Source: an uncultured Acidimicrobiales bacterium (GTDB lineage: Bacteria; Actinomycetota; Acidimicrobiia; Acidimicrobiales; SHLQ01). Taken from it: a stretch of 64,000 nt of DNA. A model generated the notes under the pieces. The model saw nothing but the letters and a program-made list of their open reading frames with translations, was not told the origin of the DNA and did not search any database. Where the stretch lies: the NCBI GenBank assembly GCA_938041035.1, contig CALHYX010000003.1, positions 1 to 64,000 of the forward strand. The letters are read 5' to 3'. How positions within the stretch are numbered: the stretch's first letter is position 1; every line of letters starts with the position of its first letter. Made by a program: the position numbers and the translations under genes. This document shows positions 49,144-58,634 of the stretch, piece after piece.

Positions 49144-50652
49144 ATGAGTCGTCCTCCGCGCGGCACCGTGCATTTCGTAGGCCCCGACGGGGTCGGCAAG
49201 TCGACGGTGGGCGATGCCTTCCTCGGCCGTCTCGCCGACGCCAACGTCGATGTCGTCCGCACCCACTGGCGGCCGAACTGGTCCGGGTCCGACAAGGGGG
49301 GCCCGATCGTCACCGATCCCCACGGTGAGACGGCGCGTCCGCTGGTGCCCTCGATCGCCAAGGTCGCCATCTTGTTCGGTCAGTTTCTGGCCGTCGGTCG
49401 GCTACGCCTCGGCCCTCGGGCGAAAGAGGGGGTGGTGGTTGGCGAACGAGTGTGGCAGGACCAGTTGGTCGATCCGCTGCGATACCGGGTGCACCCCGGT
49501 GCCGTGCCGCTGGCCCGAGTGCTCAGCCGTTTCCTGCCGGCGCCCGATCTCTTCGTCCTGCTCTATGGCGATCCGCAGGCGATCCATGACCGCAAGCCCG
49601 AACTGCCGGTCGAGGAAATCGAAGCGCAACTCACCTCGTGGCGCCGCGAACTCACCCACGTGAAGGGGCCCGTGCTCGCGCTCGACACCGTCGAGACCGC
49701 CCCCGCCGACTGCGCCCAGCGCATCCTCGACGCGCTCGCTGACGCCAGCGGCGACTGGCGCGTGGCGCCGGTGACGCCGGACCGGCTCACCGTGCACGTG
49801 GATCGAGCCGGAGACCTGGCGGCGACATCGGTCTACAAACCGCTGCGACCGCGCGCCAAGGTCGTGGCCCCGATCAGCCGGGCCCTCCTGCGGCTCGGTT
49901 TCGCCCGCAAGGCCGCCCCCCCGATCGACGAACTCGACGACCTCCTCGACCAATTGCCGGTCGAGGTCGAGGGCACCGCGGTGCTCACGATGCAGGCCGA
50001 ACGCCGCTATGGCGGCCATGCCCGGCACATTCTCGGTCTCAGCCGTGACGGCGAACTCCAAGCGGTGGTGAAGGTCGGTCCCATGACCGACGACGGGCTG
50101 GCCAACGAGATCGATGTCCTCGACCGGCTGCACCGCACCTCGGTGGCCAACGTGTTGCCCCGCCTGCTTTGGCACGGCGAACACAAGGGTCGTCGCGTGT
50201 TGTGCATCGACGCGCTGCGCAACGCCGAGCCGTCCTCATCGGCGCACGATGGCGACCACCTGGTCGACGCCATCGTCCGGCTCCAGGGTCTCGACACGCC
50301 GATGATTCACGGTGACTTCGCCCCCTGGAACGTGCTGCGCCGAGCCGGCGCCCTCGCGTTGATCGATCTCGAAGATGCCCGCCCCGAGCGCCAGCCCCTT
50401 TTCGACCTCGCGCACTATCTCATCGGCGAAGGCGAGCTGCTCGAACTGCTCGAGCCCGCCGACGTCGTGCGCCAGCTCACCGCCCCCGGGTCACTGGGTC
50501 GGCGCGTGCTCGATCAACTCGGCCTCGACGACGACCCGGTTGCCCTCGTGCTCGACTACCTCGACCGGGCCGAGACCATTCTCGACCAACAGGACACATT
50601 CCGCCGCCAGGTGCGTCACGCGCTCGGCGAATCCCGAAGGAAACCCTCATGA
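49144..50652 (+). CDS. Fusion of a P-loop kinase domain and an APH-type kinase domain
   Basis: 502 residues from ATG 49144. Residues 1-200 form a thymidylate-kinase-like P-loop domain: Walker A FVGPDGVGKSTVGDAFLGRL and VVGERVWQDQLVDPLRY, with LFVLLYGDPQAIHDRKPEL. Residues about 290-500 form an aminoglycoside-phosphotransferase/choline-kinase-like domain: MIHGDFAPWNVLRRAG (Brenner motif, catalytic Asp) and LALIDLEDARPERQPLFDLAHYL (metal-binding Asp). The two catalytic sites look intact. Such a pairing is uncommon and could phosphorylate a sugar or lipid intermediate. It sits between a GT4 and a PhyH-like gene with 4-base overlap. Confidence 0.8.
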   Translation: MSRPPRGTVHFVGPDGVGKSTVGDAFLGRLADANVDVVRTHWRPNWSGSDKGGPIVTDPHGETARPLVPSIAKVAILFGQFLAVGRLRLGPRAKEGVVVGERVWQDQLVDPLRYRVHPGAVPLARVLSRFLPAPDLFVLLYGDPQAIHDRKPELPVEEIEAQLTSWRRELTHVKGPVLALDTVETAPADCAQRILDALADASGDWRVAPVTPDRLTVHVDRAGDLAATSVYKPLRPRAKVVAPISRALLRLGFARKAAPPIDELDDLLDQLPVEVEGTAVLTMQAERRYGGHARHILGLSRDGELQAVVKVGPMTDDGLANEIDVLDRLHRTSVANVLPRLLWHGEHKGRRVLCIDALRNAEPSSSAHDGDHLVDAIVRLQGLDTPMIHGDFAPWNVLRRAGALALIDLEDARPERQPLFDLAHYLIGEGELLELLEPADVVRQLTAPGSLGRRVLDQLGLDDDPVALVLDYLDRAETILDQQDTFRRQVRHALGESRRKPS

Positions 50653-51641
50653 CATCCACCACCGAACAGGCGCCCAAGAACTGGCTCACCTATTACGGCA
50701 AGCGGGCGCTGGAAGTCCCCAAGAAGATGGACCGCCATCGCTTTGCGTTGGAGACCGCAGGCCGCTTCGGCGAGGTCCGCAAGCGTGCGGCCAAGTCGGA
50801 TCGCCAGCTCAACGTCGGCAAGTACGGTGAGGACTCGTTGTTCACCGGCGTCGATTTCGTCGCCGCGGGCAGGACCCTCGAACGCGACGGCATCGTGCAG
50901 GGGCTTCAGCTGCCCCAGGAATCGATCGACGGATTGTGGGAGATCGTCCGCACGCGGCCCTGTGCCAGTCGAGCCGACCGGACCATCTCGTTCATGTACG
51001 AGGATCGGGCCGACAAGTTCGCCGAGCTCGGCGGGCCGATCATCCGGGCCGACTACCTCCGCGAAGACCTCGACGACAACGAAGCGCTGGACCGCATCGC
51101 CGGCGATCCCGGCCTGCGCAAGATCGCCGCGACCTATCTCGGCGCCGAACCGATCCTCACCCGGCACAACCTGTCGTGGATCTTCGCCCAGGCGCCGGAC
51201 TCGTTCGACACCTACGACGAAAAGCCCTACGAGCTGGCCCGGTTCGGCTCCCAGACGTTCCACTACGACCTCTACGACTACAAGAGCGTCAGCTTCTTCT
51301 TCTATCTGACCGACTGCGACGAAACGACCGGATGCCACACGTTTGTGGCCGGGACCCATCGCCGCAAGAAGTTGGCGCACATGCTCACGTTGTCGCGCCA
51401 GCGCACCGATCGCGAGGTCGACTCGGTCTACGGAGCCGACAAGGTCACGAATGTGGTCGGCCCCGCCGGCACGGGATTCGCCACCGACGCGTCGGGTTTC
51501 CACAAGGCCAACGTGCCCGTGAGCGCCGATCGGCTGGCCCTGCGGGTGCGATTCTTGTCCAACCCCCATTTTGTGTCGTCGCGCCCTAACGTTGATCCGT
51601 TGGCGGCCCGGCTGGACGAGGCGGACTCACTCGGAAAATAG
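50649..51641 (+). CDS. PhyH-family Fe(II)/2-oxoglutarate-dependent dioxygenase-like protein
   Basis: 330 residues from ATG 50649, overlapping the fusion-kinase stop. The dioxygenase metal motif HxD appears as [19 protein letters not shown], followed by the Gly-rich [18 protein letters not shown] typical of the phytanoyl-CoA family, and the distal His as [20 protein letters not shown]. It probably hydroxylates or oxidises a glycan or lipid intermediate (inference). It closes a short operon (GT4, kinase fusion, dioxygenase). Confidence 0.75.
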   Translation: MTSTTEQAPKNWLTYYGKRALEVPKKMDRHRFALETAGRFGEVRKRAAKSDRQLNVGKYGEDSLFTGVDFVAAGRTLERDGIVQGLQLPQESIDGLWEIVRTRPCASRADRTISFMYEDRADKFAELGGPIIRADYLREDLDDNEALDRIAGDPGLRKIAATYLGAEPILTRHNLSWIFAQAPDSFDTYDEKPYELARFGSQTFHYDLYDYKSVSFFFYLTDCDETTGCHTFVAGTHRRKKLAHMLTLSRQRTDREVDSVYGADKVTNVVGPAGTGFATDASGFHKANVPVSADRLALRVRFLSNPHFVSSRPNVDPLAARLDEADSLGK

Positions 51642-51653
51642 GCCGAATGAGAC

Positions 51654-51682
51654 TTGTCGAAAGACATCGAAATACCCATACT
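51654..51682 (+). promoter_or_regulatory. Promoter upstream of the epimerase gene
   Basis: TTGTCG (51654-51659), 17 bases, then CATACT (51677-51682). A start near 51689 leaves a leader of about 70 nt with AAAGGAAA before the GTG at 51757. Confidence 0.5.
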
Positions 51683-51756
51683 GGGAGCCGGGTGTTCCCA
51701 TTACTTCCCGGTGCCTGTACGGCATCGAACAACCCGCAAGAAAGGAAACCACGACG

Positions 51757-52815
51757 GTGAAGGTTCTGGTCACAGGCTCAAGCGGCCTGATTGGCTCGGA
51801 GGCCGTTCGTTACTACGACGAACGAGGCGCTGAGGTCATCGGAGTAGACAACAACATGAGGGCCGAGTTCTTCGGCCCCGACGGCGACACCACGTGGAAC
51901 CTGCATCAGCTGCAGGAAGCGGTCTCGGACCGGTTCCGCCATGTCTCGGTCGATATTCGGGACCGGGAGAACCTGTTCAAGCTCTTCGAGGAGGTCCGGC
52001 CCGACACGATCGTGCACTGCGCCGCGCAGCCATCGCACGACAAGGCCGCCGACATCCCGCTGCTCGACTTTGAGGTCAACGCACTCGGCACGGTGAACCT
52101 GCTGGAGGCGACCCGCCAGTACTGCAAGGAATCGCCGTTCCTGCACATGAGCACCAACAAGGTGTACGGCGACGCGCCGAACGAGCTCGACCTGATCGAG
52201 CTCGAGACCCGCTACGACTACGGCGACCCCGCCTACGCCAACGGCATTGCGGAGAACTTCCGGATCGACCAGTGCCTGCACTCGCTGTTCGGCGCGTCCA
52301 AGCTCGCGGCCGACGTCGCGGCCCAGGAGTACGGCCGCTACTTCAACATGCCCGTCGGCATCTTCCGGGGCGGCTGCCTCACCGGCCCCGCGCACTCGGG
52401 TGTGGAGCTGCACGGATTCCTCGCCTACCTGGTGAAGACCGCGGTGACCGGCGGTCACTACCGGATCTTTGGCTACAAGGGCAAGCAGGTTCGCGACAAC
52501 ATTCACAGCTACGACGTGCTGTGCGCGTTCGATGCCTTCCGCGACAACCCGCGCCCCGGCGAGGTCTACAACCTCGGCGGCGGTCGGGAGAACTCGGTAT
52601 CGATGCTCGAGGCGTTCGCCCGGGTCGAAGCCATCACCGGCGAGAAGATCGACTACGAGTACCTCGACGACAACCGCTCGGGCGATCACATCTGCTACAT
52701 CTCCGATCTCACCAAGATGCACGAGCATTTCCCGGGGTGGGGTATCACCCGCAGCCTCGACGACATCTTCGATGAACTCGTCTCCGCCGCGCAGGCGCTC
52801 GCTGCGAGCACCTGA
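51757..52815 (+). CDS. CDP-paratose 2-epimerase-like SDR protein
   Basis: 352 residues from GTG 51757, with AAAGGAAA upstream; earlier in-frame sequence is not protein-like. It is an extended [21 protein letters not shown] binds NAD, and STNKVYGD with [17 protein letters not shown] matches the CDP-tyvelose/paratose 2-epimerase group. In the catalytic motif the usual Tyr-x3-Lys reads [11 protein letters not shown], so the tyrosine position is Phe. Close family members may share this, but I cannot confirm it here. It would change the configuration of a CDP-dideoxyhexose feeding the polymer. Confidence 0.8.
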   Translation: MKVLVTGSSGLIGSEAVRYYDERGAEVIGVDNNMRAEFFGPDGDTTWNLHQLQEAVSDRFRHVSVDIRDRENLFKLFEEVRPDTIVHCAAQPSHDKAADIPLLDFEVNALGTVNLLEATRQYCKESPFLHMSTNKVYGDAPNELDLIELETRYDYGDPAYANGIAENFRIDQCLHSLFGASKLAADVAAQEYGRYFNMPVGIFRGGCLTGPAHSGVELHGFLAYLVKTAVTGGHYRIFGYKGKQVRDNIHSYDVLCAFDAFRDNPRPGEVYNLGGGRENSVSMLEAFARVEAITGEKIDYEYLDDNRSGDHICYISDLTKMHEHFPGWGITRSLDDIFDELVSAAQALAAST

Positions 52816-52844
52816 GTCTTCGCGACGCGCTCCCGGTTGAGGAC

Positions 52845-54251
52845 ATGGCGGAACCTGCACCATCCGGCGACGCCGACTCGACGGTAACGACCCAGATCAG
52901 CGAACCGTCCACGACCCGCAAGGGTCTGGGCGGCCGCGCCGGCTGGTCGATCGTCGATCAGGGCCTGTCGAGCGTCACCAACGTGCTGGTGACCTTCGCG
53001 GTCGCCCGCTCGGTGGACCAGTTCGAATTCGGTTCCTTCGCCACCGGGTTCATGGCCTACGTCGTGATATTGAACCTGTCGCGCTCGTTTGCGAGTCAAC
53101 CGCTCGTGATCCGGTTCAGCAGCGTCGACGCCGCCGAACATCGCCGCGCGTGTCGCGCTGCAGTGTCCACCGCGCTGGCCTTCGGCTGCCTGTTCGGCGT
53201 CCCTCTCGTGGCCTACGGCTACATCCGGGACGAACCGCTTGGTTGGGTGCTCGCCGCCCTCGGCATCATGTTGCCCGGGCTGCTGGTACAGGACGCGCTG
53301 CGCTTTTGTTTCACGAGCGGCGGCATTCCGAAGTGGGCCGCCATCGTCGACTTCACCTGGTTGGTCGCCATCGGAGTCGGCGTCACCGTGCTGACGGTAA
53401 ACGAGGTGACCGAAGGTTCGACCTGGCTGTTCGTGTGGGGCGTCGGCGCCGCCGCGGCCGCGATCCTCGGCAGCCTGCGCCTGGGTCTGATCCCGTCGTT
53501 CGGCGAGGTTGTGGGCTGGATCGAGGATCATCTCGATCTGGGGCCGTTCCTCGCCGGCGATTACCTGCTGACCGCGATCTTGTCGTCGGCCGCGGTGTTG
53601 ATCCTGAGCGCCGTCACCGAGCAGACCCGCGCCGATGTCGGCACGTTCACCGGTGCCCAGCAACTGGTCGGCCCCGCGTTCATCCTGCTGGTTGGGCTGT
53701 CGCTGTTCGTCGTGCCGGAGGGGGCTCGTATCTGGAAGCGGTCGCCGGAGCGCCTGGCACCGATGATGGGCCTGGCCAGCGCCGCGGTGGTGGTGGCCTT
53801 CGTCTTGTTCAGCGCCGTGATCCTCGCCCTGCCATCCTCGGTGGGTGTACAGCTCCTCGGCGACACCTGGGCTCCGGCGCGCGCCGTGCTGATCTGGTTC
53901 TGTCTCCGCGTGGTGGGGGAGGGGCTGGCCTTCGGCGCCACGAGCGGGCTGCAGGTTCTCGGCCGAGCCCGCACGCTACTGGTGACGCGTGCGGCGATCA
54001 CCGCGCCGACCCTGGCTCTCGCGGTGTACGGCGCCTGGGACGACGGACTGGCGGGATTCGTGATGTGGATCGCCTTCGCCCGCCTGGTCGCCGCCGGTGT
54101 GTGGTGGCTGACGTTCCTGAAAGCTCAGCGGCAGTCACGGGGTCAAAGCGACGAAGCCGCTACCCTGATGGCGGGTGGAGTCGGGACCTCCTCGTCTCCC
54201 GCTGGGCCATCGGCCCGGCGGGCGGATGCTGGTCCGGACGCAGAAACATGA
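52845..54251 (+). CDS. Wzx-type polysaccharide flippase
   Basis: 468 residues with about 12 hydrophobic segments and the typical N-terminal flippase pattern (GWSIVDQGLSSVTNVLVTFAVARSV). The internal repeat around RADVGTFTGAQQLVGPAFILLVGLSLFVV is also family-like. The C-terminal 40 residues are polar and disordered (MAGGVGTSSSPAGPSARRADAG). It lies between the epimerase and the GT2-GT4 gene, 29 bases after the epimerase stop. Confidence 0.82.
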   Translation: MAEPAPSGDADSTVTTQISEPSTTRKGLGGRAGWSIVDQGLSSVTNVLVTFAVARSVDQFEFGSFATGFMAYVVILNLSRSFASQPLVIRFSSVDAAEHRRACRAAVSTALAFGCLFGVPLVAYGYIRDEPLGWVLAALGIMLPGLLVQDALRFCFTSGGIPKWAAIVDFTWLVAIGVGVTVLTVNEVTEGSTWLFVWGVGAAAAAILGSLRLGLIPSFGEVVGWIEDHLDLGPFLAGDYLLTAILSSAAVLILSAVTEQTRADVGTFTGAQQLVGPAFILLVGLSLFVVPEGARIWKRSPERLAPMMGLASAAVVVAFVLFSAVILALPSSVGVQLLGDTWAPARAVLIWFCLRVVGEGLAFGATSGLQVLGRARTLLVTRAAITAPTLALAVYGAWDDGLAGFVMWIAFARLVAAGVWWLTFLKAQRQSRGQSDEAATLMAGGVGTSSSPAGPSARRADAGPDAET

Positions 54252-54294
54252 ATCGACGTTCTCGAACTTCTCAGAACAAGGAAAGACACGAAAC

Positions 54295-56478
54295 GTGAAC
54301 CGCTACCGCCCCGAAGACCTCACGATCGCGCTTTGCACGATCGGGCGCCCGGGATACCTGCCGGCGGCCATCGAGTCTCTACTGGCGACCACGCCGCGCG
54401 AGGTCACCATCCACCTGGTGCTGAACCAGGTGGCACCTGAGGTCGCATCCGAGGCCGAACACCTGCTCGAAAGCTGGCAGGGGCCGGTCAAGGTCACCCG
54501 GGTTCCCCAGCGGGTCGAGATCTGGGAGTCACACAACCTCCCGCTGTTCGACGCCGAGACGAAGCTGATCACGTTCATGGGCGACGACGATCTGGTGCTC
54601 GAGCCGCGCATCGAACGGCTCCTGACGTTCTTTGAGCTCGAGCCGGAACCGGTCGTGGTGTCGAGCTTTGCTCGCCGCACCGGGGGCACGCCGAGCCAGC
54701 CCGTCTTTTTGGGGCGGAAGGATCTCGGCCCCACCTCGATCGACGAATGGGAGCAGTGGCGTTCGGAGAATCGCCTGTTCGAGCTGTGTTTCCCGTCGGC
54801 GATCTTCAATGTGGATGCCGCCCGGGCCGCCGGGGGCTTCGAGGCCAAGTTCGGTCCGGTCATGGATGTGGGCCTGCTCACCCGTCTGGCCCAGGACTCG
54901 CCGATCATCACCGATGTGCGCCGCACGTTCGGTTACCGAATTCACGATCAGTCGCTGTCGACCTCCGATGGTGCCCACCTGGCCGAACTGATGCGCTACG
55001 TCCGGGCCTGCATGGAGCGGGTTCGGGCGGGTGAGCCCGAGCCGAGCATCGAGGAAATGCTCGAAAGCGAGAAGTCCGACCCCTTCCTGCGCCGGGCGAT
55101 GCGCAGCCGCGACGTCGCCAGCCAGATCAACTTCCGGCGCGCCGGCGCCGCCGTGCTCGGCGGCCGTCGAAGCGCAGGTGTTTCCCAGCTCGCCATGTCC
55201 GCGTTCAACTCACCGAGGGTTTTCGCCGGGAAGGTCCGTGACCAGTTCGGCAAGCATCACGGCCACGAACCGGTCACCCCGGTGGCCCGACGCGACGAAG
55301 AGTGGGTTCACGACATCGACCGGCGGGTCGCGGCGCTGCCGTTGGACGCCCCGGTCGCCACCATCTTGATCAAGGGCCTCTACAACTATCGGGTCAGCTT
55401 CTATCAGCATCTGCGCGGCATGCTCGCCGAGCGCGGGGTGCGCCTCCGTCTGGTGCACGGCCAGGGCACGCACGAGGATCGGGCGAAGGGCGACGTCACC
55501 CGCCTGTCGTGGTCGGAACATCTGCCGCTTCGCACCGTGAACATTCGGTCGCAGGAGCTGCTTTGGCAGTCGGGTATCGGGGTTGCCCGCGACAGCGACA
55601 TCATCGTGTGCGAGCAGGCCAGCCGCCTGCTGCTCAACTACGTGTTGTTGTTCGGTCGCAAGCTGTTCGGCTGCCGGCTTGCGCTCTGGGGTCACGGTCG
55701 CAACCTGCGGCGCGGCCAGGAGAGCCCCGTGGGTGAAACCGCGAAGCGGCTGCTCACGAACCGGGCCGACTGGTTCTTTGCCTACAACCGCATGAGCGCC
55801 GCCGAGGTTCGTCGCCTCGGGTTCCCGTCGGAACGCATCACCGCGGTGCAGAACGCAACCGATACGCGCGAGCTGCGCGAAGCGCGTGCGGCGGTTACCG
55901 ACGCCGACATCGCCGAGCTGCGCGCCGAACTCGGTGCCACCGGCGACAACATCGGCCTGTTCATCGGTGGCCTCTACGACCTGAAGCGGCCCGACTACCT
56001 GATCGCGGCGGCTTATGAGCTGCGGCGCATGGTGCCGGACTTCGAGCTGATCGTGCTCGGCGACGGCCCGATGAGCGATGTGGTTCGCCAGGCCGCGGCC
56101 ACCGAATCCTGGGTGCACTATCCCGGCTCGGTGTTCAGCGACAGCCGAGCGACCTACGGGGCGCTCGCCAAGATCTTCCTGATCCCCGGTCTGGTCGGGC
56201 TCAACGTGGTCGACGCGTTCGCCCTCGATCTGCCGATCGCGTCGGTGGATCGGCCGTACCACGCCCCCGAGATCGAGTACGTGCTCGACGGCGTGAACGC
56301 GGTCATGTTGGCCGAGGACACGACGCCGACCAAGTACGCCCAGGAAGTGGCCCAGCTGCTGGAAGACCCCGAGCGGTTGGCCCGTCTGCGTAAGGGTTGT
56401 CGCGATAGCGCCGACACCCTCACGATCGAGGAGATGGCGCGCCGCTTCGCCGACGGCGTGGTGGAAGCTCTGCGGTGA
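54295..56478 (+). CDS. GT2-GT4 glycosyltransferase fusion
   Basis: 727 residues from GTG 54295, with AAGGAAAG upstream. The N-terminal domain (about residues 1-300) is GT2-like: DLTIALCTIGRPGYLPAAIES, LITFMGDDDLVLEP (DDD in place of DxD) and AGGFEAKFGPVMDVGLLTRL. The C-terminal domain (about 345-727) is GT4-like: ATILIKGLYNYRVSFYQHLRGM, LFIGGLYDLKRPDYLIAAAYEL, LIVLGDGPMSDVVRQAA and GLNVVDAFALDLPIASVD. It overlaps the next flippase gene by 4 bases. Two transfers by one protein would fit an ordered two-sugar addition. Confidence 0.82.
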   Translation: MNRYRPEDLTIALCTIGRPGYLPAAIESLLATTPREVTIHLVLNQVAPEVASEAEHLLESWQGPVKVTRVPQRVEIWESHNLPLFDAETKLITFMGDDDLVLEPRIERLLTFFELEPEPVVVSSFARRTGGTPSQPVFLGRKDLGPTSIDEWEQWRSENRLFELCFPSAIFNVDAARAAGGFEAKFGPVMDVGLLTRLAQDSPIITDVRRTFGYRIHDQSLSTSDGAHLAELMRYVRACMERVRAGEPEPSIEEMLESEKSDPFLRRAMRSRDVASQINFRRAGAAVLGGRRSAGVSQLAMSAFNSPRVFAGKVRDQFGKHHGHEPVTPVARRDEEWVHDIDRRVAALPLDAPVATILIKGLYNYRVSFYQHLRGMLAERGVRLRLVHGQGTHEDRAKGDVTRLSWSEHLPLRTVNIRSQELLWQSGIGVARDSDIIVCEQASRLLLNYVLLFGRKLFGCRLALWGHGRNLRRGQESPVGETAKRLLTNRADWFFAYNRMSAAEVRRLGFPSERITAVQNATDTRELREARAAVTDADIAELRAELGATGDNIGLFIGGLYDLKRPDYLIAAAYELRRMVPDFELIVLGDGPMSDVVRQAAATESWVHYPGSVFSDSRATYGALAKIFLIPGLVGLNVVDAFALDLPIASVDRPYHAPEIEYVLDGVNAVMLAEDTTPTKYAQEVAQLLEDPERLARLRKGCRDSADTLTIEEMARRFADGVVEALR

Positions 56479-57770
56479 GCGCCACGGGGGCGGATACCCC
56501 CGACTCATCCACCGACGATTCGGGCTCCGCCGGCGAAGCGCGAGGTCTCGCCAACAACACCGGCTGGGCTCTGGGCAGCCAGGCGCTGGTCATCGGCACG
56601 CGCACGGCCGTGTTCCTGGTGCTCGCCGCCCTGCTCGACCCGGTCGGCTACGGCCAGTTCGCCGCGGTCATCTCCCTCATGGAGATCCTGTCGCCCATCG
56701 CGCAGCTCGGGATGGCTCACCTGGCGGTGCGGGCGGTTGCTCGGGGGCTGCCGCTGTCGCCGATGTGGCACCGGCTGTCGTCGACCGCGCTGATCGGTGG
56801 GCTGGTCGCCACCGCGGTGGTGGTGCCGTTGCGGCCGGTGCTGTTCGACGACGTACCGATCGCCGCGATCGTGCTGCTCGGCATCTCCCAGATCTGCTTC
56901 TTCGGGTTGTTGAACGGCGCCATGATGATCGCCGAGGCCGACCGCCGCGCCGACGTGGGAACCCGATTCGTGTTGGTGAACGCTATCGCCCGGGTGCTGG
57001 CCCTTCTGCCGTTCGTGCTGCTCGGTCGCCATACGGTCATGGCCTGGTCGATCGTGCTGTTCGTCGCCACCCTGGTGACCGCGGTCGCGACGTTCGCCAT
57101 CGTGCACCGCCAGCTCGGCGCGCCGTTCGGGCTGGCGCGACCCGACGCCGGCGAGGTGCGCTCGGGTATGGCCTTCGTGGTGGCGACCGGCTCCGACAGT
57201 CTGCAGGCCGACGTCGACAAGGTGATTCTCAAAGCCCAGAACTTCGATGTCGACACCGGCATTTACGCCGCCGGTTACCGGCTCGCCCAGATGACGATCG
57301 TGCCGATCAGCGCGTTGGTCCGAGCGTCTTACGGGGACTTCTTTCGGCGCGGGGCGAGCCAGGTGCGCGACGCGCTGCCGTACGCCAAGAAGCTGTGCCT
57401 GATCGCGGCCGGGTACGCAACCGTGGTCGCGATCGGTCTACTGATTTTCGCCCCGTGGCTGAAGTTTCTGCTCGGCGACGAGTTTGCCGACAGCGTGCGG
57501 GTGGTGCGCTATCTCGCCTTCATCCCGTTGCTGAAAGCCCTGCAGTACTTCCCCGCCAACACGCTGAGCGGATCGGACCATCAACCGGTGCGCGCCACCC
57601 TGCTCACCATGACCGCGCTCGGCAACATCGTGTTGAACCTGCTGCTGATCCCCGGCCGGGGCTGGGAGGGCGCGGCGATCGCCACCAATATCACCGAGGG
57701 CGTGTACGCGGTGGGGCTCTGGATCGCCGTGTGGTGGCTGGCGCGCAGCGAAGTGGGGAATGCGACTTAA
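56475..57770 (+). CDS. Wzx-type polysaccharide flippase
   Basis: 431 residues from GTG 56475, about 12 hydrophobic segments. The family start GWALGSQALVIGTRTAVFLVLAALLDPVGYGQFAAVISLM is clear, and the second half repeats the pattern (FDVDTGIYAAGYRLAQMTIVPISALVRASYGDFF). It is the second flippase in 3.6 kb. Which of the two moves which repeat unit cannot be told; each may pair with its own polymerase. Confidence 0.85.
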   Translation: MSATGADTPDSSTDDSGSAGEARGLANNTGWALGSQALVIGTRTAVFLVLAALLDPVGYGQFAAVISLMEILSPIAQLGMAHLAVRAVARGLPLSPMWHRLSSTALIGGLVATAVVVPLRPVLFDDVPIAAIVLLGISQICFFGLLNGAMMIAEADRRADVGTRFVLVNAIARVLALLPFVLLGRHTVMAWSIVLFVATLVTAVATFAIVHRQLGAPFGLARPDAGEVRSGMAFVVATGSDSLQADVDKVILKAQNFDVDTGIYAAGYRLAQMTIVPISALVRASYGDFFRRGASQVRDALPYAKKLCLIAAGYATVVAIGLLIFAPWLKFLLGDEFADSVRVVRYLAFIPLLKALQYFPANTLSGSDHQPVRATLLTMTALGNIVLNLLLIPGRGWEGAAIATNITEGVYAVGLWIAVWWLARSEVGNAT

Positions 57771-57824
57771 GTTCGCACGGGGTTCAACCGATGGAAGTAG
57801 TGCCGCTCCCTGGCGGCATTCCCC

Positions 57825-58634
57825 ATGCTGTTTCCCGGAACTCCCCTCAAGGGTCGTTTTGCGACCCGCGTCACCCCCGCCTTGGCGCTGGTATTCGCGT
57901 TGCTGCTCGCCGGTTGCGCCACCCAGTCGCTCAGCGACTACGCCGCCACCGCGGACCCCGACGCCACCGCGCCGGGCGTGGCCCGCGACGTCACCGACGC
58001 GACGACGACGGTCCCCGCCCCGGAGGCGACCGATGGCGCGCCCGGTGATGCTGCGACCACGTCGCCGCCGGCCACCGATAGCCCGGACTCCACCGTCGCG
58101 CCGACCACCACCGCACCGGGGGCGCCCGACCCGATAGCGCTCAACGGTGACTGGGAAGAGGTCTCCGCGGCGGCCCCGTCGACGGACACGCCGCTCTGCG
58201 CCGAAGCGGAACGCCCAAGCGTGCAGTTGCCGCCGACGTCGACCTCGCACCGGCAGTACCAGAGCCTCGCGTTTCCCGAGGTACTGGTCGACATCCGCGT
58301 GCTCGAGTTCGATTCCAACGACCTGGCCGGCGAGTTCGTCGAGATCACGGTCGACGCGGCGCAGCGATGCGGCCAGCACAGCTACGAGGGGCACAACGTT
58401 CGCCGCCTCGTCGAGTCACTGAGCTGGATTCAAGGTGCCGACCAGGCCGTGATGTTGACCGCCACCCTCTCGAAGGACGGCGTCGAAACGTCCGTCAGCC
58501 AGACCGCCCTGGCCCAGGTGGAGGACCAGCTCGTCGAGGTTCGGGTGATCGATCTCGGGTCGACCCAACCAAATCCGGCGCTGCTGCTGCAGGTCGTCTC
58601 CCTTCAAGTCGATGCGGCCCGGTCCCAGTCATGA
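57825..58634 (+). CDS. Lipoprotein with a C-terminal soluble domain
   Basis: 269 residues. The lipobox is LLLAGC within ALALVFALLLAGC, so Cys is the probable lipid site. A Thr/Ala/Pro-rich linker (about residues 40-105) precedes a compact domain of about 160 residues (WEEVSAAAPSTDTPLC, QRCGQHSYEGHNVRRLVESL, QVEDQLVEVRVIDLGS). Two cysteines (PLC and RCGQ) might form a disulfide. I recognise no family. It overlaps the beta-helix gene by 4 bases, so the two exported proteins probably act together. Confidence 0.72.
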   Translation: MLFPGTPLKGRFATRVTPALALVFALLLAGCATQSLSDYAATADPDATAPGVARDVTDATTTVPAPEATDGAPGDAATTSPPATDSPDSTVAPTTTAPGAPDPIALNGDWEEVSAAAPSTDTPLCAEAERPSVQLPPTSTSHRQYQSLAFPEVLVDIRVLEFDSNDLAGEFVEITVDAAQRCGQHSYEGHNVRRLVESLSWIQGADQAVMLTATLSKDGVETSVSQTALAQVEDQLVEVRVIDLGSTQPNPALLLQVVSLQVDAARSQS

